Shown here piece after piece: positions 40,801-50,306 of a stretch of DNA of 64,000 nucleotides (the first letter of the stretch is position 1; each line of letters opens with the position of its first letter). The notes under the pieces were generated by a model, which ran no database searches, was not told the origin of the DNA, and was given only the letters and a program-made list of their open reading frames with translations. Both the position numbers and the translations under genes were made by a program. Source of the DNA: Apis mellifera. Taxonomy: Eukaryota > Arthropoda > Insecta > Hymenoptera > Apidae. The DNA lies in assembly GCF_003254395.2 (NCBI RefSeq), contig NC_037640.1, positions 2,629,501 to 2,693,500 on the forward strand, given 5' to 3'.

Positions 40801-43622
40801 TTCTATTCGAACCACGCGATAACCGCACATCCAGATTTCCCTCTCCCCCCTGTTCGACAATGATCAACCCTTTCTTCCATCCATATTTGTGATGGAACGA
40901 TACGTTTGAACTTTTTCGTAAAAATTCTACTCATAATCTTTCTGCCCGATTCGATTATATTTCACACTTTGAGGTTAGGAAACGAAGCGAATAATGGAAC
41001 GAAAAGTTGGAATAATTGTTCGAATATAATTTTGTAATTTTTGGTTTGGTCGATTTTAGAGATCGAGGCAAAATATTAATTATTAATGTTTACAAATTTC
41101 GATCGAGGTTTTATTTATCGAGTATATTCGAGACCGTGACACGGATGGAATGAAATGATCGGTGTGTCGTTTCCGTCTCTTCGTCTCGTTCGATGTAAAT
41201 TTTAATGGCTTATAACTTAATAAGCCTCGACAGATGTTTTTGTTTGCTTTGGCCTTTAGAATGAATCTTCCAAAGATGTTCTATGAATATATTAGCATAA
41301 GGATACACACTAACGAACAAAAGTCATGAATTACTAAGCGTATCCTTTTAGAATTTAAAAATTTAAGAATAAAATACTGTCAGGGTAAAAGACTTTTTTT
41401 TTTTTTTCTTTCATTTTCCCAATCATCTTGTCTCTCTATTATTAACTCGAAATAACGAATTAAACTTGACATATTTCGAAATAAATTATTCGAAATTAGC
41501 TCGTTCGTAAATAAAATCTAATTATTTAACGAATAACATTATCATATTATTGTTATTATTATTATATCAATCAATTAATTCGGATAAAATGTATTTAATT
41601 CAAAATTCCCTTTTAATTCCAACACCTTTAACCTAAATTCAGAAAATTGTGTATTCTATCCCCGATAAGGAACCTTGATGGACAAGATAAATAGTCATTG
41701 CGAAACAAAGTATTCGCAATTCACCTAGTTAGTTTCCCGCTCTGTAAATCAAACTATACATATAATATTATATAAAACGTTAGATGTATCGCGATATAGA
41801 AAGTAAATCTGTATTTTATACCGTTATCGTTGAATGCCATTTAAAATCCAACTGAAACACCAACTTTCGATTCGATCGTGGGTCAGAGTCAGTGGAAAGG
41901 AAACAACGCAGTGTTCGAATTTTCGTAATTAATGTTTTAATGGCTGTCAAACCATTGATCTTTTTCGCTTTGTTTAATCTCGACGACGAGAAATGTTTGT
42001 AATTATCGTTACAATTTATCAGGACACGTGGATACGCAAAATTTCTTTAATGATTTAATTTAATATAATATCCGTGATAATTTGACTTTGCGTAAAAATC
42101 GATAACTCTTCTTAAAGAGATATTCTTAAAGAGGGATTTAAATTTTTAGCTAAAGTAATTCACGTTTTGGAATGATGTAATAAGTCGTTGATTTAAGTAA
42201 AGCCTTTTCTGTCGCTGGAATTCCAGGATTGCTTTTATCCGTGGAAGGAACAAGTTCGAAAGTTTGTTTCGCGATAAAACGTGCATTCTAGAATGAAAAA
42301 GGGAACGCCGAAGAAGGATTGTCGTATTACAATGAAGCGGTAAATTGTTGTTTTCTCTAAGTAATAACACTTTTGACAATCGAGTTTCGTCAACCACGCG
42401 GCCAGTAGCGATGGGATCGAGCGCATCGCAAGTATTTAAATTTGACCGGATCAAATTTACCGATCGAGTTTCGTCAACGATCGCATGGTAGTGATGGGAT
42501 CGAGTAAATCGCGAGTATTAGATTTGATCAAGTTTGAAAAGTATTTCGAAAATGTAGATCTTTATTTATTCAAAGATCCATTCACGTTATTTTTAACGTG
42601 AATTATCAGTCTAAACAACTTTGCGTTTCTAAATACAATTACAGATGCAAAAAAGTTGATGTAAAATTCTCCAACTTGTTCCAAATCTCATAGTAGTGAT
42701 GGGATCGAGTAAATCGCAAGTATTGGATTTGAACATCGAAAATGTAAATCTTTATTTATTTAAAGATCCATTCTCCCTGATTCCCGTTATTTTTAACGAA
42801 TTATAAACAACTTTGCAACTTTCTAAATAATTACAGACGCAAAATAATTGTTATTAATATAAAATTATTCAACTATAACAAAGTGATCTCAGATTTTGAT
42901 CGAGTTCGCGCGTAGCTTAATCCCATCGCTAGAAGACACTCGACTCGACTAACTTGACAAACCATGACTTTCTCTACATTCCCCCGACTTGACAACGAGC
43001 AACGACCCAGAATAAATTTCAAAAAAATAATGAAAACTAACTCGAATATTAAACAAAATGACCAACCAAAGATTTATATCCAAAAACATTTTCCCACAAT
43101 TTATTCGACGCGATCTTCTTTTCTTTTTTTTTACTCACTCTTGGCGGCCCACAGCTTTCCATCCCGAAGAGACTCGAGAAAGAATTCCAACTCTTTCCTG
43201 CAATCCTTGCCCAGTTTACCAGGCACTCTGGACCACTTGAGGGGATCGTAAAGATCTGCCAGCCATTGGATACTGTTCGCCGTCGTCCCAACCTTATCCC
43301 CCATGAAATCGATATCGTGCCGCTCGTCGCGCTGCTCGTCCCCTTCGATCAGCCTCAAATAATTCTTCCAATCGAGCTCGGGATTGTTTTTACCGAATCC
43401 GATCGACAACGGCACCTGTCCATCGCCCACCTTCGACGCCTGCCTCTCCTCCTTGTAATCGTTGAGTTCGTCGCTCGAGTTCTCACCCTTCGCCCTCTCC
43501 TTCGTGGCAACCGTGGCCGGGTCGCGGGATTTCCCGATTCGCAGTATGTTCGACTCGTTCCTCGAAACCGGGCTCGTGTGCGCGATCGAGGTGAGGATCA
43601 GTAAGAGATAATATATGGCCAT
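22766..43622 (-). CDS. NRF-6-like membrane acyltransferase (12-exon gene, 811 aa)
   Basis: Coding exons on the minus strand: 43622-43139, 38047-37851, 35585-35377, 27737-27493, 27407-27237, 26741-26648, 26345-26226, 26088-25923, 23976-23801, 23549-23420, 23294-22977 and 22891-22766. Each exon end carries a GT donor, each start an AG acceptor, and phases are consistent to a TAG stop. The product has a signal peptide (about residues 1-17), an extracellular NRF domain (about 120-285) with C141, C187, C236 and C241, a first membrane helix (about 298-313), a polar Lys/Ser/Asn-rich linker (316-378), then an acyltransferase-3 domain (about 379-795). That domain contains SLTCLHGLRVFS...WVVMVHT (H412, R415, H426), WSWYMANDTQFY, DKPWLRAGPYFVG and a FEAPVVNLLK end. 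In C. elegans and Drosophila this family acts in membranes of gut and other epithelia, in lipid/yolk transport and fluoxetine response; the acyl substrate is unknown. Family assignment is firm; which insect paralogue this is remains open. The start is the first in-frame ATG and precedes a good signal peptide. Confidence 0.95.
22977..23294 (-). CDS. NRF-6-like gene, coding exon 11
   Basis: Residues 665-770. Acceptor TGTTCCAG, donor GTGAGT, phase 0 on both sides. Three to four membrane helices: IARLIGWALSTGIMFSVVYGLY, the AWAIGVSFIVIQCC stretch, then LRLIYPLSRLTYCAYLVHPIIM with a conserved Tyr-Leu-Val-His-Pro near the C terminus. The true start is the acceptor-defined ATC codon; an in-frame Met lies just upstream inside the intron and is not used. 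Confidence 0.95.
23420..23549 (-). CDS. NRF-6-like gene, coding exon 10
   Basis: Residues 621-664. Acceptor TATTTAG, donor GTAAGT, phase 2 in and 0 out. It includes YDKPWLRAGPYFVGIITGYIL, a strongly conserved family block consisting of an extracellular loop and a membrane helix, and ends in LKLPL. Confidence 0.95.
23801..23976 (-). CDS. NRF-6-like gene, coding exon 9
   Basis: Residues 563-620 plus two bases. Acceptor TTTCCAG, donor GTAATT. It carries the conserved CMLWSWYMANDTQFYVLG motif followed by two hydrophobic helices (LLLLLSIRYLKTVVAVILLLVVSSWFTTFSM is the run of both; their loop is very short). The real exon frame is not the longest open frame here, which runs in a neighbouring frame. 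Confidence 0.94.
24284..25045. repeat. tandem repeat in intron 8 of the NRF-6-like gene, about 4 copies, period about 180-200 bp
   Basis: Copies start near 24284, 24481, 24690 and 24876. Shared blocks: AAATTATTCGAATTTCGATT, GATTCGTTCGAAATTCAT, a long T-run of variable length, and ATTTTATTATTTATCTTGCA. It accounts for most of the length of this intron. Confidence 0.88.
25923..26088 (-). CDS. NRF-6-like gene, coding exon 8
   Basis: Residues 507-562. The acceptor is the unusual TATCAAG rather than a pyrimidine-CAG, but the join completes the RLTPAYLFVL motif of the acyltransferase-3 family and the phases agree. The remainder includes CEKFWWRNALYLNSLYP, the loop with the Cys and Trp residues found across NRF-6 relatives. 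Donor GTAAGG, phase 0. Confidence 0.93.
26226..26345 (-). CDS. NRF-6-like gene, coding exon 7
   Basis: Residues 467-506 plus two bases. Acceptor TTTCAG, donor GTAAAA. It completes the FFFISGLLVTILFY helix, gives a polar loop, then a second hydrophobic segment (FVIMILYRFIR) leading into the RLTPAY motif split with exon 8. Confidence 0.93.
26648..26741 (-). CDS. NRF-6-like gene, coding exon 6
   Basis: Residues 436-466 plus two bases. Acceptor TTTACAG, donor GTAAGA. It encodes the loop ENKTLRTVTERNFMFQTISN and the start of the next membrane helix (FSVDTFFFIS), a standard family segment. The exon is short (94 bp) and falls between two modest introns of 495 and 302 bp. Confidence 0.93.
27237..27407 (-). 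CDS. NRF-6-like gene, coding exon 5 (acyltransferase-3 core)
   Basis: Residues 379-435 plus one base. It begins the acyltransferase-3 domain: FWITCLTAFNPIRNG, then SLTCLHGLRVFSLGWVVMVHTYL. H412, R415 and H426 are the positions expected to be conserved in the family; the histidine in the WVVxxHT segment is the proposed catalytic or substrate-contacting residue in membrane acyltransferases of this fold (known from the family, not tested here). Intron 4 upstream is only 85 bp. Confidence 0.95.
27493..27737 (-). CDS. NRF-6-like gene, coding exon 4
   Basis: Residues 297-378 plus one base. It starts with the first membrane helix (GIGGAILFLMLCAAIYEY) and continues with a hydrophilic linker of about 60 residues rich in Ser, Asn, Lys and Glu that should lie in the cytoplasm. 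It follows a 7.6 kb intron, yet the phase-2 join (TC|G) restores an open frame and a canonical family transition. Donor is GGTAAAAC, a weaker match than the other donors. Confidence 0.93.
30998..31018. repeat. (GA)n microsatellite, intron 3
   Basis: About ten GA units. Confidence 0.85.
31060..31190. repeat. short tandem repeat (TTTTAAATTATCTC-like), intron 3
   Basis: Three units of about 35-55 bases built on TTTAAATTATCTC, T-run, and AATTAYAATAAAC. Low-complexity. Confidence 0.6.
33312..33333. other. perfect 10-bp inverted repeat, intron 3
   Basis: TTCCGCAATC, two bases (AA), GATTGCGGAA. Could be a dimeric transcription factor site; no named factor claimed. Confidence 0.6.
35377..35585 (-). 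CDS. NRF-6-like gene, coding exon 3
   Basis: Residues 228-296 plus two bases. Acceptor TTTTTCAG, donor GTAAGT. It contains the second cysteine motif of the NRF domain, GLCLPATC (C236, C241), possible N-glycosylation sites (NQT, NLT, NYT), and ends in YTLWRDPKFYVL, the segment that leads into the first membrane helix. The split serine codon is finished by exon 4. Confidence 0.95.
35586..37850 (-). other. intron 2 of the NRF-6-like gene (2.3 kb)
   Basis: GTAAGT donor and TTTCAG acceptor. AT-rich; nothing else recognised in it. Confidence 0.85.
37851..38047 (-). CDS. NRF-6-like gene, coding exon 2
   Basis: Residues 162-227. Acceptor TTTCTCAG, donor GTAAGT, phase 1 in and phase 0 out. It carries the family hallmark M-F-D-A-S-G-x-x-P followed by GNGFWLGSSTLCKEL with C187, the core of the extracellular NRF domain. 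Exon 1 supplies the first base of Met162, and the join reads smoothly as WAAKMFDASG. Confidence 0.95.
38303..38354. other. strong two-stage hairpin in intron 1
   Basis: Outer stem AGCCGGC (38303-38309) with GCCGGCT (38348-38354); inner stem GCCGCAC (38315-38321) with GTGCGGC (38336-38342); a 5-by-5 internal loop and a 14-base apical loop. All 14 pairs are perfect and nearly all G-C, in AT-rich DNA. Confidence 0.75.
38771..38794. repeat. (GAA)n microsatellite, intron 1
   Basis: Eight GAA units, pure, next to a CpG-rich stretch. Confidence 0.9.
42375..42870. repeat. complex repeat in intron 1 of the NRF-6-like gene, 2-3 copies
   Basis: TCGAGTTTCGTCAACCACG near 42380 recurs at about 42464. TAGTGATGGGATCGAGTAAA at 42489 recurs at 42694, followed in both by a GAAAATGTA.ATCTTTATTTATT block and a CATTC...CGTTATTTTTAACG block. 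Copies differ by indels. Confidence 0.85.
43139..43622 (-). CDS. NRF-6-like gene, coding exon 1
   Basis: Residues 1-161. It opens with a hydrophobic signal peptide (MAIYYLLLILTSIAHTS), followed by a long polar, charged stretch of about 100 residues rich in Glu, Lys, Asp and Asn that should be extracellular. From about residue 115 it enters the conserved NRF domain (WLADLYDPLKW, then C141). The donor is GTGAGT directly after AAGA; one base (A) is left to make Met162 with exon 2. The charged N-terminal stretch varies in this family and has no motif I recognise. Confidence 0.94.
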
Positions 43623-43859
43623 CTTTATTGTTTCTCTATCTATCCCTTCTTGACGCCTTCCTCATCGATTCTCTTCCTCTTTCCTCCGAGAGAAAAAGTT
43701 TCTTTCTTTTTCACCTTACGAACAACGATTTATCTCAGATGATCATCATGTTTTGAAGAACACATGTGGAAGATCGATCAGGTTGACACGTTGAGAACAA
43801 CTGTAATAGAACCGCCTTCTTTTCTTTTTTCTTTTTTTTCTCGCTCGTTAAACTTCTCA

Positions 43860-44046
43860 CTTTCTCACTTAACTAGGAGTTGTAATAACTCTTTTTGATC
43901 GTGATATGCACAGAGAGAGAGAAAAAGAGAGAGAATAAAGGGAATCAACTCGATCACTGTGCGGAACACTAGAAAGGGGAGAGAGAAAGAGAGAGAGAGA
44001 AAGAGAAAGAGAGAGAGAGAGAGAGGGAAAGAGAGAGAGAGAAGAA
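43860..44046. repeat. GA-rich (CT-rich on minus strand) microsatellite region
   Basis: Interrupted GA dinucleotide runs, longest around 43975-44046, just upstream of the NRF-6-like start codon. GAGAG sites can bind GAGA factor in insects; a role here is inference. Confidence 0.85.
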
Positions 44047-44118
44047 GAGGAGGAAAAAGAAATGGAATTATGAGAATTGTTTCGAGGAGACGCACACACT
44101 AAGGGGCTTAAGGATCAT

Positions 44119-44128
44119 GCACTGAATG
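44119..44128 (-). promoter_or_regulatory. candidate initiator for the NRF-6-like gene
   Basis: Minus-strand TTCAGTGC matches the arthropod initiator (TCAGT) about 500 nt upstream of the ATG. No TATA box is seen 25-35 bases upstream. The CT-rich tract at 43860-44046 would then fall in the 5' UTR, and another GA/CT tract at 44292-44314 would lie just upstream. Spliced 5' UTR exons further upstream cannot be excluded. Confidence 0.2.
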
Positions 44129-44208
44129 AAACGAATCGAGTTAGCAGTCACGTTTACTCGTGGACGCCGGTTCCCCTTTCTCTCGACGATATACTTCGTC
44201 GTGGTTTC

Positions 44209-44237
44209 CCTCCTCCTCCTCCTCCTCCTCCTCCTCC
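44209..44237. repeat. (CCT)n microsatellite
   Basis: About nine uninterrupted CCT units in the same promoter-proximal stretch as the GA tracts. Confidence 0.9.
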
Positions 44238-44291
44238 CTCTCTTTTTCTCTCTTTTCTATCCAACACTGTCTCCTCTCGTCACCTTTCTTG

Positions 44292-44314
44292 TGAGAGAGA
44301 GAGAGAGAGAGAGA
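44292..44314. repeat. (GA)n microsatellite
   Basis: Eleven GA units, pure, upstream of the NRF-6-like gene. Confidence 0.9.
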
Positions 44315-45791
44315 CACTTTCCATGAATCTCGATGATCCTTGATGATCTTTGCAAATTTTCTGTGAGCAAATATTCTGTGAAAGAAAATTTGTTTTGATT
44401 TTCACGGATACTTTTGATGAAAGTTTTATATTTATACGGTTTTTACTTCTTGTATTATTATTATTGTAATTTTTGAAATTATATCGTATCTGTATCTTAA
44501 ATGTAAGAAGAAAGTCTGGATAACGTTTTAACAAACGAAATTTCGATCTGTGACGATCGAACGACAGATGGCAATTCTTTCTTTCGACTTTATATCGCGT
44601 GATAAATATATTTTTCCACCCTTTGACACCTGCTGATAATACCGTCGTCCTGAGAGAGATTTTTCCATAAATCTCGCTGCCAGAATTCTATCTGTATTCG
44701 GGAAATCCCGCTTCTTTCCAGTTTCTTGATTTTTCTTCGACTTTATTTCGGACAAGAACCAGTTAATTCGTCCAGTTTTTTCAAAATCGCGAAAATCGAG
44801 ATATGATAATGATATTCTTATCTCTTTCTCTTCGAATCCGAAATTAAAATTTTAAACTTCTCTGAAATTATTTCCGATCTAAAATTTCTATTTTAATTAA
44901 ATCATATAAATTGAAATAAATAAATGAAGCAATTCAATTTATTACGGCGAGAAAGATTGTCGAAATTAATTTGATTTGATCGAGTTGATAAAAAGATCGA
45001 ATAAAAAAAAATTACGAGGATAATTACAGCTGTTCACATTCTCTGGAAAATTGCATTCATTTGCGCAAGCAAACCGGCAGTCAAATCGAATGCAATTGTT
45101 AAAGCCTGCGGTTTTAAGTTGGGAATCTTTGCGTGGAAATTTTGTTGCACCATAATTCTTAGCTGAAGCGAATTGTTTTTTGTTCATTGGTTAACAGTGT
45201 TTGCAGAAAGCGATGGATATTACACCGATTATTACTCGGTAAATTACGAGTTGTTTGGAATGAGCTCTTGTTAGCCATTATCGACCGAGTCGACGTTTAT
45301 CAACCGATTTGCCCGTTTTATTTTTTTCCCCTCCTCTCCTTTTCCTCGCCATTTATCACTCTTCCGCTTATTACTCTTCTCAAGGATTATCATTTATCCG
45401 TTTTAAACACTTTCCAAGTTTATAATTCACGTAAATTGTTACATTTATTCATATATTTTTCAACGTTTTCGATAATATATTTAGTGAAATATTAGTCAAG
45501 TGTTTAAACGCGTGATAAATATTTCTCTAATTAAACGTTGTCGTGCCAGTGATAAATATAACAATAAATAAACAAATCAACGAATGATACGTTATACGGA
45601 TTAATGGAGGAAAATTTAAACATTGGTTTTATAAAAATTCCTTTTATTTTTATTTTTTTATGCAATAAATAACATCGAATTGGAATATTGTTTCCAATTT
45701 TTCTCAAAACTCGAATATAAAAACTTTCCTTTTCCTCAGACAAACGAAATCACCTTTAAAAATCTAGAAATCCATCGACGTTCACGCTGTA

Positions 45792-45807
45792 TGACGTCGC
45801 TGACGTC
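45792..45807. promoter_or_regulatory. two direct TGACGTC half-palindromes, 9 bases apart
   Basis: TGACGTC at 45792-45798 and 45801-45807, about 2.2 kb upstream of the NRF-6-like start codon. A CREB/ATF-type site pair is possible. Confidence 0.35.
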
Positions 45808-47237
45808 GAAATGAGCATTTCCATCTTCGAAAGAGCGAGGGAAACTTTTCGTGGTTACAATTTTTTTCTTTGACTTTTCTCGTAGAGTAGAATATTATTC
45901 CGCAGAGCGAAATAGCGATGGTGGGTGGTAGCTATTTTATAGGTCGTGTTCCAGGTCCGAATAAGCGGCCGTTGACACAAATTTTCCACGAAAAAAAAAA
46001 GAGAAAAATCTTCTCGCTTGAACCGAGATTAAAAAAACATTCGGGAATTCGCTTCGATCCAAGTAAGTTCATTTTTTTTTTTGTGATTGGATTCCAATTA
46101 TTCCTTTAATTTTGTTTGTTTTCCATCATTGAAAATTTCATATCTAATCATTAATCCATTTTTTTCTATTAAATCAATCGATGATATCCTAAATTTAATT
46201 TTTTTATATTGAACTTGATACTTTGAAATTTAAATCAATTTCGATTATTGGAAACTGATAATCGAATAATTATTCCAATAAAAATTTCTCGAATGAAAGG
46301 TGTGTTTCGTGAATGTGTTGTTTATTTTATTTTAATTTTTATTTTATGAATCGATCAATTTTATAATTTTCCAAAAATATTTCACGAATATATATATTAT
46401 GAATTAAACAATTAAACGATCCTCGTTAAATTGAATTGCTATCATTTTTTCAGAGGAGTGCGTTTAAAACAAAATAATTTTTTCTCTCTCGTGGAATCGA
46501 ATCTTCCTACTTTCTTCCAATTTTTACGAGAGAAACGTGATAAAATCTTGTTCTCGTGTCGAAATAAGATTTAAAAAATGAAATTCTGAAGAAACTTCCA
46601 CTCAACGTGATTGCTTTTTCATCCTCTTTGAGTCTCCGAGTCATATTTTTAATATGAATAACTTTATTCAACTTCTTCTCAACTGTGAACAAAATATTAT
46701 TATTATTGAATATTATTTACAAATATCGATTCGAAAATCCCTTTATAAATCTATCTTTCTTTTTTCGAAGACAAAGAAAAAGCTTCTTTCTATCGATTAA
46801 ATTAATTACCACGATATCTATAAAATTTATAATCGTCCATTTATAATATTATAAATTGTGCGAAATGTTGATCATCAATTAACAAATTTCATCATTATTG
46901 CATAAATGAATCTCGAGATGTTCATTTCGACCAAATTATTTTCCAACAAACTGTAACAAAACTATTCCAATAAACGTGCAAAACTTTTTTAAACTCGAAA
47001 CATCCGATATCAACCCTCGATCATATTTCATCAACTTTTCCTCGAATGCGCTGTTATCGCATTATTTTCATTCATATTTGGACTTTAAAATTACTTGCGA
47101 GACACTTTCGATCCTTTCTTCCAAGCCTCAAAAATTTCTCCTCTTATTTTTTTCTCTTTTTCTTTCTTCCATTTCCACTCTTCCTTCGTTTGTTTTTCTC
47201 GGATTCGGCTTGAACGGAAACCACCTTTCAAGGGGAT

Positions 47238-47288
47238 CCGGTTGTCTCGGTTATGTAACCGAGCTTTCTACACACGCTCGATAACCGG
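47238..47288. other. nested inverted repeats upstream of the NRF-6-like gene
   Basis: CTCGGTTA (47246-47253), TG, TAACCGAG (47256-47263) forms a tight 8-bp inverted repeat. It is bracketed by CCGGTT (47238-47243) and AACCGG (47283-47288). AACCGGTT-like halves resemble grainyhead sites; function unknown. Confidence 0.6.
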
Positions 47289-50213
47289 CACGCCACTTAA
47301 CCCTTTTAATACGGAAAAAAAATATCTTGAGCCGATGTTTCTCGTTTTTTTTTCCCTCAATTTTCGACAGGAATTTGTGTAATGTCAAATATTCTTTATC
47401 GGACGTAAGAAATATTGGGATATTTCATTTTTCAATTTCATTTCGAATGTTATTGCAAAATAAGATACAAATATGTTTTGTTTTATTGGATAGAAAAAAC
47501 GATACAATTTATTAAGCTTTATTAAGCTAAGAATTCAAAAAAAAAATTAGATATTTTATTTAGAAAATATATATGTTTTTTTTTTTGTATCATCATTAAA
47601 AATATAACCGTTTTCATTTTCTCAAAAATATAAAAATATTTTCAGAGACCTTTAATCATTTTTTCTAATGTAAAATTATATAAATTTTATTTTAATTTTC
47701 AAAAAAATGTGTAGAATTAATAAAAGGATTGATACTGAACATACTTCGAGACCCAAATGAAATGATCTTCGTATAAGAATTAATAAAAAAAAATTGTAAA
47801 AAAATTGTAAAAATACTCGTTTTCAAACCAATTCTAAAAGTCAAGAAAAAGAACGAAGGATAACATTCTCCTCGAGATGAAACTTGTCCCGATGATGAGT
47901 CTGATCGAATCGAAACAAGTCTCGCCTCGTGTAGAAAGTATTTATATATATTCTATTTATAGAAAGCAGAGATTCGAAATAATACGAGTATTGATTTAGA
48001 TCTCATTGCTAGTCGCGAGACGAGATCCAACAATCGTGATCGTAGTTTATTGACAACTTGTTACGACGACGCCCGGTTAACTGTCGCACGATCAGAACCG
48101 GAACTTGCCAATTACAGAGGATACGCTAAGCTGTTCTGAGAATCGTCTTTTTTTCTACTTCAAGATTTCGCTTGCCTCTCGATTGTCCCCAGAAGAAGAA
48201 AGAAAAATATCGATCAAGGATAAGAAACTTAATAATAATACTAGTGAAACTATCGATATAAACTTGGAATATAATAATACTTGGAAATATTAATTTGTAG
48301 AGATGGAATTATTCCAAGTAAATTAAATCTCATCTTAGAAAACCTCGTGTTTGAATAATCTTATAAAGCACGTTTTTATTTTAATTTGAGGTTGAGGCTC
48401 TCACTCGGTACAAAAACTTGGCACTGCCAAGCTTCGAATAATAATTATAGCAGGTTTTTACGTAGCGTAAACGCGGCAAGATTTATAATATATTGCAGTT
48501 TGTATTAATAGAGGAGAAAATATTGAATATCAAAAAGGAAACGTTGATTACAATACGAGGATTTAAAGATTGTATGAAGATTTAATGTTGGGAGGGACGT
48601 TAAAGTTGTTGAGGAGAAAACAACTCGCGTATGAGTTTTGGATTAATAAACCAGCCAACCGCTGGGGGGAATATAAACATATTTTTAACCTATGATTATA
48701 TATCCCTATATAAAACCTATGAGAATATTAATTATTATTTCCAAACACGTTTACAATAAATGTACTTTTTAGATACGATTATTTTTTATTAGCTTTGTGG
48801 ATAAATAGCGTTTAAGCTGCTTTATTGGTTTCGAGGGAAGGATAATATTTTTTTAATGCTATGAAAAATACTATTAGACGATATATATAAATATGTATAT
48901 ATATATATGGAAGTGTTTGGAGAATATATTTGGAAGTAATGTATATGATATAACATATACGCGTGCATATTCGTCTCGCACGTTCGCGAGTTTAGAAAAT
49001 TGATGAGGTTTAAAAATGGTATGAAGAGTATATATTGCAAAAGATTTTTTTTTTTTTTACGCCGACAAAATAGCAAAGTTACATTGAATATGTAAAATTG
49101 TTCGTATAATGTAAAAGTGGAAATATTGGTATTCATTTCTACAAATAATGTAAATTTATTTTCAAAAAAAGAAAATACGGTAAAAAAGGGATTTACCGCG
49201 CGTAAAGATTGGTTAATCGCTAGATAACGCAACACGCGAATGGAAACAAGTATTTATATTTGCAAACGCCACGGAAGAGAAAGGCAGCGGTATTGGCAGA
49301 AAAATTTTCTGTTGCGATTTTCAAATGTCGGCGTTCCCTACTCCTCCGCTCGAGGATCGAGTTTCTCCTTGAATCCACGAGACGCGAATCTTAGACGCGA
49401 ACCCGCGTAGCAAACTGCATTTTCTACGGTCAATAAGGCAGGTTGAAATGGCGTGTTCGATCGAGTTTACCATTTGATACGGAATATCGTCACTTAAAGA
49501 CGATTTGTAAACGTCATTTATATTGTTATTAAACATTTTATAAGAAGATAAGAATATTTGAAGGTTAATAATTAATTATGTTGACGATATATCGTATATA
49601 ATAATTGTTGATGAAACATTTGTGCTATTTATTAATCAATTTCCAAATTAAATTGGTTGAATCCAAATTAAATATCATATTTTTTAAAAAATATAATGCT
49701 TAATAGGCAAAATATTTTGATTATGAGAATATTTAAAAATTCAAAAAATCTTGAGATATATATAATATATATGTATTTAAATTTTGTGCAACTCTGACAT
49801 GATGGAAAAACGATCTTAAATAAGAAATTTAACGAGTATCATATAATTTTATATCGCACATGCATAATTATATTTAATTTTAATTCAAATATTGCACAAG
49901 AAATATTACTAAATCTCAATTATTCATTACCGAGTCGGTAACGTTGGAAACTACTCTTAAAGAAGTTCAGAGGCCCCTGAAATATGCAACAGAAGCGCAT
50001 CGAACGATAGGATTTATTTTACGCTTAATTTGAGGATTACGACTCAAACGAACAAATATTATTCTATAACGTTAATGCGACGAGAGATAAAGTTTACAAT
50101 TATTTTTAATTAAATTTCATTTTCTGATAATTTTTTTCACTCGTTTCAAGTGAAAATTTCACATATATATACGCGGCAACTATTTATATCCTTTTTTAGA
50201 AAACTTGGAACAA

Positions 50214-50296
50214 GTCAGGATGGCCGAGCGGTCTAAGGCGCTGCGTTCAGGTCGCAGTCCACTCTGTGGGCGTGGGTTCGAATCCCACTCCTGACA
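50214..50296 (+). tRNA. tRNA-Leu-CAG: tRNA-Leu (anticodon CAG)
   Basis: The 83-base sequence folds as a cloverleaf. The acceptor arms GTCAGGA and TCCTGAC pair perfectly, with discriminator A. The anticodon stem CTGCG/CGCAG closes loop TTCAGGT, giving anticodon CAG (50248-50250), which reads CUG leucine codons. A long variable arm follows, as expected for tRNA-Leu. The A box (TGGCCGAGCGG, from 50221) and B box (GGTTCGAATCC, 50275-50285) are intact, and there is no intron. CCA is not encoded, as expected for a nuclear eukaryotic gene. Confidence 0.96.
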
Positions 50297-50297
50297 A

Positions 50298-50306
50298 TTT
50301 TTTTTT
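50298..50306 (+). terminator. RNA polymerase III T-run terminator
   Basis: Nine T residues begin two bases after the tRNA-Leu 3' end, the usual Pol III stop. Confidence 0.85.

Larger units (their letters stand above)
38048..43138 (-). other. intron 1 of the NRF-6-like gene (5.1 kb)
   Basis: Separates the secretion signal and variable N-terminal stretch from the conserved domain. Contents: the 42.4-42.9 kb repeat, GC-rich islands at about 38790-39060 and 40620-40870, the 38303 hairpin and a (GAA)n run. Confidence 0.85.
44315..50213. other. intergenic stretch between the NRF-6-like gene and tRNA-Leu
   Basis: AT-rich with no supported exon. Landmarks are the paired TGACGTC sites (45792), the nested inverted repeats (47238-47288), and GC-richer parts at about 47880-48130 and 49190-49480. 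Confidence 0.55.

Noticed and set aside
40537..40863. 108-codon plus-strand frame
   Set aside because: Both strands are open over the GC-rich island, with no domain or splice sites; treated as possible regulatory DNA.
41299..41347. AAGGATAC...GTATCCTT inverted repeat with a Tc1-like CGAACAAAAGT core
   Set aside because: Arms are only 8 bp and no transposase or second end was found; too weak to call a transposon.
42721..42740. GGATTTGAAC resembling the T-arm of a minus-strand tRNA
   Set aside because: No acceptor or anticodon stem can be built around it; it is part of the intron 1 repeat.
43869..44099. Leu/Ser/Phe-rich minus-strand frames
   Set aside because: Products of the CT microsatellite, not proteins.
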